NCBI GenBank assembly: GCA_030665535.1
Contig: DAOUZU010000047.1
Span: 1-7,025 of the forward strand
Length of the DNA stretch: 7,025 nucleotides
Origin: Dehalococcoidia bacterium
Lineage (GTDB): Bacteria > Chloroflexota > Dehalococcoidia > Dehalococcoidales > JAUXAE01
Direction: 5' to 3'
Part shown: positions 1 through 5,999 of the stretch, piece after piece
How positions within the stretch are numbered: the stretch's first letter is position 1
How the letters are laid out: the number at the start of each line of letters is the position of its first letter
Program-made: the position numbers and the translations under genes
The notes under the pieces: model-generated
The model's database searches: none
What the model was told of the DNA's origin: nothing
What the model saw: only the letters and a program-made list of their open reading frames with translations

Positions 1-1
1 G

Positions 2-2851
2 CCCACTAAAGAGATGGTTGAAAAGGTTTCTATTCCGTTGGAGCGTTCCATAGACCAGGCCGATATCGAAGGGCTTAAGCATATTGAATCAACCACCTCA
101 AAGGGCAACTCTCTTTTGTTTGTTACCTTTGAATACGGCACCGACATGGACGAGGCAAATAGCAAAATAGAAGAAGCCGTTTCCCAGACTAATCTACCTG
201 ATTCTGTTCGTAATCTTCCTTCCCTCTTCCCTCAAATATCACAGAATCCCCAGGTCTATCCTATTAATATGAATGTTATGCCGGTGGTATCGGTCACGCT
301 CAACGGTGATATGCCTGTCGACAGGCTAGAGGAAATAGCCCTGGGACAGGTATTGCCTGCAATCAGCCCGATTGACGGTGTTTTCAATGTTAATATTTCC
401 GGCGGTTATTCCGACAAGGTGATTGTCACCCCGAACCTGGAGAAAATGGGCCAGTACGAAATATCCGTCATGCAGCTTGTGGGGATACTTTCTGCGAATA
501 GTTTTAATTCAATGGAAGAGGTGGAAAACTTCTACCTCTCATCAGGCGGGTTGAAGCTAAGTGATATCACCGATGTTTCGTTTGGCCCCGAACCGGGAAC
601 TATCATCAACCGTACGAACTCCAATCCCAGTGTCAGCATAGATATTACCAAGGAAGCCGAGGCTAACACAGTTTCAACGGCCAATGCTGTTGTTGAAAAG
701 CTGGCGGAAATTGAAGAAAGCCTGCCGGGCAATCTTTCTTTCGTTATTATTATGGACCAGTCTGAATATATAGAAGACAGTATCAGCGATCTGACGAACA
801 ACGCCATAATCGGCTTCGTCCTGGCCATCATAGTCGTGTTTGTTTTCCTGCTTGCCTTCAGGCCTTCTATCGTAACGGCCGTATCCATACCACTCAGCCT
901 CCTCTTTGGTTTCCTGGTCATGTACTTATCCGGTTTAACCATAAACATACTGACCCTGAGCGCCATGGTAATAGTCATCGGCAGGGTGATAGACAACAGC
1001 ATCGTAGTCCTTGAGGTTCTTCACCGCCGCATGAAAGAAGGCGAACGCTTTAAAGACGCTGCCATTAACGGTGTAAGGGAAATCGGCATGCCCATAACCG
1101 CATCTACGATTGCCACAGTCGTCATTTTCATACCCCTCATGTTCGTTGGTGGCATCGCCGGCGAAATGTTCCTTCCCTTTGGCTTAACAATAGTATTTGC
1201 TCTTATTGCTTCACTGATAATTGCCGTTACGATAATACCCGCACTCTACAGCGCGCTGCTTCCCAAAGATGAAAAGAGGGCCGGGACGCCCCGGGAGATA
1301 AATAACACCTGGTATCACAAGGTATACGCCGCCAGTTTAAAATGGGCTCTCGTTCATAAATTATCAGTGATTGTCATAGCTGTTGTTCTGTTTCTTGGTA
1401 GTTTCAGTCTCATGCCGCTTATCGGTACGAGTTACTTTGCATCAATGGGTTCTAATGTTCTGATTGCCACCATTGAAATGCCGCGTGGTACGGATATGAT
1501 GACTACCTACGATATCGTTCTAGAGGCTGAAGAAATATTGGCCGCCCAACCTGAAGTCATTGACTATAACTCAATGATCGGCGTTAGTGGCAGTGCGATG
1601 GAAGCCTCTTTTGCCCTCAGCGGTAGTAGCAACCTTGCTCAAATAAACTTCACCGTAGATCGCGAATACAACATGACCGATGTAACGGAGAAGATCTCAA
1701 GGTTGCTGGAGGGAATTACCGAAATCGGTACTATCACTATCGAAACAGAGGATTCTGCTATGGCGGCAATGGGCCAGAGTATAGAAATAGCCGTAAGCGG
1801 GAACGATATAGGCCAGATAGTATCGGTTGCCGATGAAATAGCCGTCACGCTGGCGGGCAAAGCAGATATAACCGATATAGCGGTTCAATATGCCGATACC
1901 AGTTCTGAGATTCTGATAGAGTTCGACCCGGTTAGAATAGCGGAGCTTGGCCTTACCGCGGAGGTAATCGAAGCCCTTCAAATGGAATTGATTCTCCTTG
2001 AACATGGCGGCGCCATATCATCAGTCAACATCCTGGGTGATGAAAGAGAAATATACCTTTCGCCCGTATTTACTGAAATTGATACTGTTGAAGCAGCCAG
2101 TGCCCTATATGTTGGCGCCCCCTTTGCTTTTCAACTGGGGCAAATAGCCAATATTGAATTGAGCTCCCAGGCTTCGACCCTTCACCGCCTTGATCAAAAA
2201 AACTCGGCTACCGTACTTGTAGAAACCTCCAACCAGGACATCGGTGGAGTTACTGTGGAAATCCAGGAAGCGCTAGATGAAATGAGTATTCCAGGAAATA
2301 TCGAGACCACCGTAGGTGGCGTGATAGAGGACATGATGGAAACCTTCTCTGCCATGCTTATCGCCATCGGACTGGCTATAGTGCTGGTTATCGTAGTGCT
2401 GATCGCCACTTTCCGTTCCATCAAGAAACCGATTATCATTATGGTCAGCCTGCCGCTTGCTTCAATAGGCGCCCTGATAGCACTGTTAATAACCGGGAAG
2501 ACAATGGGTGTAGCCGGCATGATGGGCGTGCTTATGCTGGTTGGTATTGTGTTAACCAATGCCGTTGTGCTTATTGATGTCGTAGATCAGTACAGAAAAA
2601 AGGGCCTCAGTGTTTACGATGCGTTAATTCGCGGCGGATATACAAGGCTTAATCCCATATTAATGACAGCCCTAACAACCATGATAGCGATGGTGCCCCT
2701 GGCGCTGTTCGGTACGGAAGGCGGGTTGATAGCTTCGGAACTGGCGGTAGTGGTAATAGGCGGACTTTTCAGTTCTACGTTGCTAACGCTTCTGGTCCTG
2801 CCTGTTCTCTATGCTATAACGCACAGGGAAAAGAAAGTAGCAATAGATTAG
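2..2851 (+). CDS. RND-family efflux permease, 5' end cut by the window edge
   Basis: This is a proton-driven inner-membrane exporter of the resistance-nodulation-division (HAE/AcrB, SwrC-like) family. The frame is open from position 2 and already inside the first porter domain; TM1 and about 50 residues are missing upstream, so the ATG at 14 is internal. About 949 residues are visible. TM2-TM6 lie at about 800-1255, TM7 near 1360-1425 and TM8-TM12 at about 2345-2820, with two periplasmic porter/docking regions before TM2 and between TM7 and TM8. TM4 carries GRVIDNSIVVLE (980-1015), where AcrB has two adjacent Asp; here they are Asp-Asn. TM10 carries GIVLTNAVVLID, with Thr where AcrB has the proton-relay Lys, as I recall for SwrC-like pumps. 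The first docking subdomain is short near 500-511. No adaptor or outer-membrane gene is visible. Codons are AT-richer than in the neighbours. The family call is firm; the substrate is unknown. Confidence 0.95.
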   Translation, partial: PTKEMVEKVSIPLERSIDQADIEGLKHIESTTSKGNSLLFVTFEYGTDMDEANSKIEEAVSQTNLPDSVRNLPSLFPQISQNPQVYPINMNVMPVVSVTLNGDMPVDRLEEIALGQVLPAISPIDGVFNVNISGGYSDKVIVTPNLEKMGQYEISVMQLVGILSANSFNSMEEVENFYLSSGGLKLSDITDVSFGPEPGTIINRTNSNPSVSIDITKEAEANTVSTANAVVEKLAEIEESLPGNLSFVIIMDQSEYIEDSISDLTNNAIIGFVLAIIVVFVFLLAFRPSIVTAVSIPLSLLFGFLVMYLSGLTINILTLSAMVIVIGRVIDNSIVVLEVLHRRMKEGERFKDAAINGVREIGMPITASTIATVVIFIPLMFVGGIAGEMFLPFGLTIVFALIASLIIAVTIIPALYSALLPKDEKRAGTPREINNTWYHKVYAASLKWALVHKLSVIVIAVVLFLGSFSLMPLIGTSYFASMGSNVLIATIEMPRGTDMMTTYDIVLEAEEILAAQPEVIDYNSMIGVSGSAMEASFALSGSSNLAQINFTVDREYNMTDVTEKISRLLEGITEIGTITIETEDSAMAAMGQSIEIAVSGNDIGQIVSVADEIAVTLAGKADITDIAVQYADTSSEILIEFDPVRIAELGLTAEVIEALQMELILLEHGGAISSVNILGDEREIYLSPVFTEIDTVEAASALYVGAPFAFQLGQIANIELSSQASTLHRLDQKNSATVLVETSNQDIGGVTVEIQEALDEMSIPGNIETTVGGVIEDMMETFSAMLIAIGLAIVLVIVVLIATFRSIKKPIIIMVSLPLASIGALIALLITGKTMGVAGMMGVLMLVGIVLTNAVVLIDVVDQYRKKGLSVYDALIRGGYTRLNPILMTALTTMIAMVPLALFGTEGGLIASELAVVVIGGLFSSTLLTLLVLPVLYAITHREKKVAID

Positions 2852-2938
2852 CCTCATTATATCTGTATCCTGGCAACTTGCAGCCAGACGGCAACGGGCT
2901 GGCTAAGAAAGCTGTGTGAAGCCAAGATTTCCAACAAT

Positions 2939-2975
2939 CGGGGGGCCTCAAAAGGGGCTCCCCGGTTCTTCTTCC
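2939..2975 (+). terminator. Probable intrinsic terminator of the RND gene
   Basis: CGGGGGGCC (2939-2947) pairs with GGCTCCCCG (2956-2964), with one G-U pair. The stem can extend two more pairs (one a G-U wobble) to an AAAA tetraloop, giving about 11 pairs. It is followed by GTTCTTCTTCC, a pyrimidine tail that is T-rich but interrupted. It lies 88 bases past the RND stop codon and before the hydrolase gene, where a terminator is expected. The stem is strong and the T tract imperfect. Confidence 0.65.
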
Positions 2976-3008
2976 ATCCATTCAAACCCCATTTTTATTA
3001 TTTCCTGT

Positions 3009-3037
3009 TAGACTTCCGACCGCCACTGTGCTTAAAT
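3009..3037 (+). promoter_or_regulatory. Weak candidate promoter for the cysteine hydrolase gene
   Basis: TAGACT (3009-3014) matches the -35 consensus at 4 of 6 positions. After a 17-base spacer, TTAAAT (3032-3037) matches the -10 consensus at 4 of 6. Transcription would start near 3044, giving a leader of about 100 bases that includes the 3082-3095 hairpin. Spacing and position after the terminator are good, but such matches arise easily by chance in AT-rich sequence. Confidence 0.22.
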
Positions 3038-3146
3038 TAGATAGTGCGCCTGTAAATAGCCATACTTCATCAGCGCCGTTAGCCAGGGAGCTGGCAAGGA
3101 ACCATACCGATTTTTCCGGTGGAGTAGCTTAAAAGGCAGGGGAGAA

Positions 3147-3962
3147 ATGGCGAAGAGTGTCGCCGCGGAATTGCATAACCCGGCAGAGCCCATCAGGCTG
3201 AGGATGGCCGACATCCTGCTCATCCACAGCAAGCGCAGCCTCTGGGGCTGGCTGATTCGGCTGGGGACCCACTGCTACTGGAACCACGCCCTTATGGTCT
3301 GTGGCGTGGAAGAACCAGGGGCCGGTTATGACAGGGCAATAGTGGTTGACCCCAAGACGGCGGGCGGTCTGGAGATGGGCCACGCCGCTCAATACCTGGA
3401 TAGGCCGGATAGGTTCGATGTAGCCGTAAAGAGACTGGAAGCGGACTGGTTTCAGAACGAGGGCGCACCCGAGGACTCGCTTTTTCCCCGACGGGTGTGC
3501 GCTACCGCCGAAAAGCAGGCCCGGGTAAAAGGGACCGGCCAAAGTTGGAAGATGGCCCACAAAATCCTCAGGCAGATTACAATCATCTACCGTTTCGTGC
3601 GGCGCAGGATAAAAGCGCCGCGTGCGGAGATACGCCTGCGGCGGATTATCCGTCCGCTGGATGTGCGGGCCTTCACCTGCGGCGGCTTTATTCAATGGTG
3701 CTACTATCAGGGGGTATTCCAGGCCCTGGATGAGACCGGCCAGGGTAAATCCAGGCTGAAAGAGATTATTTTCAATCCCCGGCTTAAGAGGCGAATCACC
3801 CTTTTTGATTTGCTCACCACCACGCCGGCGGACCTGGCCCGCTGCGAGAGGCTATCCTGGAAATACGTGCAGATAGCCGGAAAAGCACGGCCGGTCTCCA
3901 GCTGGGATGATATTAGCCGTATTCTCACTCCGTCGAAATCCCTGAGTGATGTGTCGCTATGA
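3147..3962 (+). CDS. YiiX/YebB-like permuted papain-fold cysteine hydrolase (NlpC/P60 superfamily)
   Basis: A 271-residue soluble protein with no signal peptide or membrane helix. Residues 21-55 carry the family's opening pattern: ADILLIHSK, an amphipathic stretch with two Trp, then NHALMV with His47 as probable catalytic His. VVDP (66-69) sits where permuted members place the third polar residue. FTCGGFIQWCYY (176-187) supplies the probable nucleophile Cys178, so the order is His then Cys, as in circularly permuted papain-like enzymes. Residues 149-169 are strongly arginine-rich. Related enzymes cleave amide or ester bonds in peptides, peptidoglycan or lipids; the substrate here cannot be read. 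The ATG at 3147 is chosen because of the purine-rich AGGGGAG just upstream, although spacing is short; the ATG at 3204 would begin right at the core motif and has no properly spaced site. The fold call is fairly firm, the function open. Confidence 0.75.
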   Translation: MAKSVAAELHNPAEPIRLRMADILLIHSKRSLWGWLIRLGTHCYWNHALMVCGVEEPGAGYDRAIVVDPKTAGGLEMGHAAQYLDRPDRFDVAVKRLEADWFQNEGAPEDSLFPRRVCATAEKQARVKGTGQSWKMAHKILRQITIIYRFVRRRIKAPRAEIRLRRIIRPLDVRAFTCGGFIQWCYYQGVFQALDETGQGKSRLKEIIFNPRLKRRITLFDLLTTTPADLARCERLSWKYVQIAGKARPVSSWDDISRILTPSKSLSDVSL

Positions 3963-4014
3963 AACTGGGGCCATTAATCGCCGCCAGATGGATAGAGTCC
4001 GAAGGCTAAACGTA

Positions 4015-4043
4015 TTGACCTGCGGATGCCGTGATGGTTTAGT
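4015..4043 (+). promoter_or_regulatory. Candidate promoter for the dUTPase gene
   Basis: TTGACC (4015-4020) matches the -35 consensus at 5 of 6 positions. A 17-base spacer follows, then TTTAGT (4038-4043), which matches -10 at 4 of 6. Transcription would begin near 4050, leaving a leader of about 42 bases before the TTG start. It lies between the end of the hydrolase gene and the dUTPase gene, so the latter may be transcribed independently. Confidence 0.42.
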
Positions 4044-4047
4044 TAAC

Positions 4048-4069
4048 CGGGCGCCGGGCCGGCCGCCCG
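4048..4069 (+). other. GC-rich stem-loop in the dUTPase leader
   Basis: CGGGC (4048-4052) pairs with GCCCG (4065-4069) and GCC (4053-4055) with GGC (4061-4063), leaving C4064 bulged and a five-base loop GGGCC. All eight pairs are G-C. No T tract follows, so it is not an ordinary terminator. If the predicted promoter is right, the hairpin sits at the very 5' end of the mRNA, where it could slow decay; this is inference. Confidence 0.35.
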
Positions 4070-4078
4070 TATCTTCCG

Positions 4079-4083
4079 GGAGG
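4079..4083 (+). promoter_or_regulatory. Ribosome binding site deciding the TTG start of the dUTPase gene
   Basis: GGAGG, within GGGAGGG, lies 8 bases before the TTG at 4092. There is no ATG or GTG in this frame nearby that keeps the N-terminal family segment, so the well-spaced site supports TTG as the initiator. Confidence 0.7.
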
Positions 4084-4091
4084 GAATATCA

Positions 4092-4607
4092 TTGGACAGT
4101 GCCCATTCCAAGGAACGCCTGAGAGAGCTTATCTGCGGGAAACCGCCGCTTGTGGAAGGCTATATCGACCTCAGCCAGCAGCTCCAACCCAATGGCTTCG
4201 ACCTCACCCTGCGCCAGGTAGATATAATGCAAACACCCGGCCAGATTACCACCGCTAACAGCCGGCGGCAGGTGTCTGATCTATCACCGCTTATGTTCGA
4301 CGGCCTGGACTTCATTGACCTGCCGGCCGGCATCTACTCCATCACCTTTAATGAGATAGTCCACCTGCCGCGGAATATAATGGCTTTAGCCACACCCCGC
4401 TCCAGCCTGCTGCGTTGCGGTGCCACCGTAAACACGGCGGTGTGGGACGCCGGTTACTCCGGCCGCTCGCAGTCCCTGCTGGTGGTCTATAACCCCCGGG
4501 GAATCCGCCTGGAGAAAAACGCCCGCATCATTCAACTCGTCTTCTTTGCGCTGGATGAGGAGACAGAGGGCTACCAGGGTGCCTACCAGGAAGAGAACAT
4601 AGACTAG
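4092..4607 (+). CDS. dut: dUTP diphosphatase, archaeal-type, dCTP-deaminase fold
   Basis: Cytosolic enzyme expected to hydrolyse dUTP to dUMP and diphosphate, keeping uracil out of DNA and feeding thymidylate synthesis. The 171-residue length fits the Dcd/archaeal dUTPase group. Visible motifs are RSSLLRCG (103-110, phosphate-binding Arg-Ser-Ser), VWDAGYSGR (117-125, with Asp119 as the likely water-activating Asp), ARIIQLVF (144-151) and the C-terminal YQGAYQEENI (161-170). The segment after the Asp motif reads SLLVVYN (128-134); true dCTP deaminases have a conserved Glu in the corresponding ITLE-type strand, so I favour dUTPase over deaminase. A bifunctional enzyme remains possible but less likely. 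It starts at TTG behind a strong ribosome binding site. Its stop codon touches the stop of the convergent lipid kinase gene. It complements the dCMP deaminase encoded nearby on the other strand. Confidence 0.85.
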   Translation: MDSAHSKERLRELICGKPPLVEGYIDLSQQLQPNGFDLTLRQVDIMQTPGQITTANSRRQVSDLSPLMFDGLDFIDLPAGIYSITFNEIVHLPRNIMALATPRSSLLRCGATVNTAVWDAGYSGRSQSLLVVYNPRGIRLEKNARIIQLVFFALDEETEGYQGAYQEENID

Positions 4608-5522
4608 CTAGACGGCGACACGGAGGGCCTTGGGCAACAGCCAGAAGTTGGCCGGCCCCTCGCCGACGACCTCGCCATCAGCGTGCACCAGCAGCCGCTC
4701 CGCGGACTCAATCCTGACACGGCTGGCTCTTTCCATCCTGACCTTAGGGTGGGTGATATGTGTTCCCTTATAGATGGAAGGGAAGGCCTTTACCAGCTCC
4801 AGCTTGCCGATATCACCGACGGTCAGCACATCCAACAGGTTATCGGTAAGATCGGCCTGGGGGGCGACATTCATGCCGCCGCCGAAATAGGCGCCGTTGG
4901 CCACCACGACGCTTAAGACCTTCCTGGTCTCGCCGCGGCCATCCACCTCAAGATACACCTTTTTGTTGCTGTAGCCCAGGAGCTTGCGCCCCATGCCCAA
5001 AAGGTAAGGTATGGTGCCGCGAAAATACCGGGGCATTCTCTCTTTGGCCTTGGCTACCTCGGCGTCAAAGCCGACGCCGGCGGAATTGACGAAAAAACGC
5101 CGCCCGCCCTGCTCACCCGAGCCGTACTGAACAACGCCGACATCAATATCCAGCCACCGCTCACCGGTGAGGGCGGCACAGGCCTTGGTGTAATCGCTGG
5201 AGAGACCCAGCGAGCGGACAAAATCACTGCCGGTGCCGGTGTTGACCGTGCCCATGCCGGCTTCTCCGGCTGCCTCGGCGATAAGGATGCCGTTGGCCAC
5301 CTCGTTGACGGTGCCGTCACCGCCGACGGCCACCAGGAAGCGGTAGCCGGCGATAGCCGCCTCACGGGCCAACTCCATGGCGTGGCCAACGCCCTCGGTG
5401 AGCTGGTGGTCGAAGGATAGGCCGAAGTGCCGCAGCAGCCGGCTGATGTGGGGCCACTTGCGCAGGGTGGAGTTGGCCCCCGCCACCGGGTTGATGATTA
5501 CCTTGGCATATTGTCCTGTCAT
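4608..5522 (-). CDS. Diacylglycerol kinase family lipid kinase (YegS/DgkB-like)
   Basis: An ATP-dependent lipid kinase of 304 residues, typical for the family, acting at the inner face of the membrane. IINPVAG (9-15) opens the catalytic domain; VGGDGTVNEVANG (66-78) is the nucleotide-binding signature; GTGSDFVRSLGL (96-107) is the second motif, with Ser where most members have Asn. The C-terminal beta-sandwich domain carries NGAYFGGGM (209-217), DNLLDV (227-232) and HADGE (280-284), where Asp282 and Glu284 match the catalytic Asp/Glu of DgkB. Diacylglycerol is the usual substrate, but relatives phosphorylate other lipids, so the substrate is not certain. The ATG at 5522-5520 lies 3 bases after the dCMP deaminase stop with no clear Shine-Dalgarno, which suggests translational coupling. 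It is the last gene of the minus-strand cluster and ends directly against the dUTPase gene. Confidence 0.92.
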   Translation of the reverse strand: MTGQYAKVIINPVAGANSTLRKWPHISRLLRHFGLSFDHQLTEGVGHAMELAREAAIAGYRFLVAVGGDGTVNEVANGILIAEAAGEAGMGTVNTGTGSDFVRSLGLSSDYTKACAALTGERWLDIDVGVVQYGSGEQGGRRFFVNSAGVGFDAEVAKAKERMPRYFRGTIPYLLGMGRKLLGYSNKKVYLEVDGRGETRKVLSVVVANGAYFGGGMNVAPQADLTDNLLDVLTVGDIGKLELVKAFPSIYKGTHITHPKVRMERASRVRIESAERLLVHADGEVVGEGPANFWLLPKALRVAV

Positions 5523-5525
5523 AAA

Positions 5526-5999
5526 TTAGTCCAAAAATTTTATTTGGGTCGGTGGTTTCTTTTTTATGTCAACCTCTATACCAGCGTCGCGGAAGAGGTC
5601 TACAAAAGAGTCATCGTTGTAACTGCCGAAGCTAACGAAGCGCTTTATACGCCCGTTGGCCAGCATCTTGGCGCAGAGGACACAGGGTGTGTGGGTGCAG
5701 TAGACGGTTGCCCCACCTATGCTGACGCCGTGAAGGGCTGCCTGGATGATTACATTCTGCTCGGCGTGTATGGCGCGACAGATTTCGTGCCTCGTCCCCG
5801 AAGGGATGCCCTGCTCATCGCGCAGGCAGCCCAGCTCCAGGCAGTCGGCCGCGCCCGCCGGGGCACCGTTGTAGCCGGTGGCCAGGATGTGCTTATCGGC
5901 CACGGCCACGGCGCCGACATGGTGGCGGCGGCAGGTGGAGCGCTCGGCGACCACGGCGGCCACTTTCAGGAAGTACTCGTCAATATCCGGCCTCTTCAA
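5526..5999 (-). CDS. comEB: dCMP deaminase (ComEB-like)
   Basis: Zinc-dependent cytosolic enzyme converting dCMP to dUMP for thymidylate synthesis. The 157-residue protein has the cytidine/deoxycytidylate deaminase signature: HAEQN at 78-82 (zinc-ligand His78, catalytic Glu80) and TPCVLC at 104-109 (zinc-ligand Cys106 and Cys109). The N-terminal MKRPDIDEYF and the GIPSGTRHEICRA segment before HAE are typical of the ComEB group; C53, C58 and H71 may form the second metal site known in some dCMP deaminases. The start is TTG at 5999-5997, chosen because it yields the family's standard N-terminus and has AAGGGG upstream (5-base gap). The start overlaps the kinase stop in TTGA. Allosteric control by dCTP/dTTP is common in the family but cannot be read here. 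ComEB's name comes from the Bacillus competence operon; no competence gene is present. Confidence 0.94.
   Translation of the reverse strand: MKRPDIDEYFLKVAAVVAERSTCRRHHVGAVAVADKHILATGYNGAPAGAADCLELGCLRDEQGIPSGTRHEICRAIHAEQNVIIQAALHGVSIGGATVYCTHTPCVLCAKMLANGRIKRFVSFGSYNDDSFVDLFRDAGIEVDIKKKPPTQIKFLD

Larger units (their letters stand above)
2852..3146. other. Intergenic spacer with several stem-loops
   Basis: No coding sequence is supported here. Just after the RND stop, CTGGC (2870-2874) can pair with GCCAG (2883-2887), or AGCCAG (2882-2887) can pair with CTGGCT (2899-2904); the two hairpins exclude each other. The terminator-like hairpin at 2939-2964 follows. Nearer the next gene, GCCAG (3082-3086) and CTGGC (3091-3095) form a small hairpin with loop GGAG, and ACCG (3106-3109) can pair with CGGT (3117-3120) around a T-rich loop. 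Part of this is presumably the RND 3' UTR and part the leader of the downstream hydrolase gene. I recognise no known riboswitch or RNA family. Confidence 0.4.

Noticed and set aside
14..16. ATG at 14 as the start of the RND gene.
   Set aside because: The frame is open upstream to the window edge with family-like residues, and the first membrane helix required by the family is missing, so the true start lies outside.
3011..3097. Cobalamin-riboswitch-like words: GCCACTGTG followed by AGCCAGGGAG.
   Set aside because: The upstream core expected of that riboswitch (the GGTG...AAATCC-type block and paired stems) is missing, the second word is better read as a simple GCCAG/CTGGC hairpin, and the downstream gene is not a known B12-related gene. 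A covariance-model scan would settle it.
3129..3695. A 188-codon minus-strand frame opposite the cysteine hydrolase.
   Set aside because: Its proline-rich, irregular translation matches no fold, and the plus strand encodes a protein with conserved catalytic motifs.
4571..4590. Short direct repeat CTACCAGG near the dUTPase 3' end.
   Set aside because: It encodes the conserved YQGAYQ motif of the family, so protein constraint explains it.
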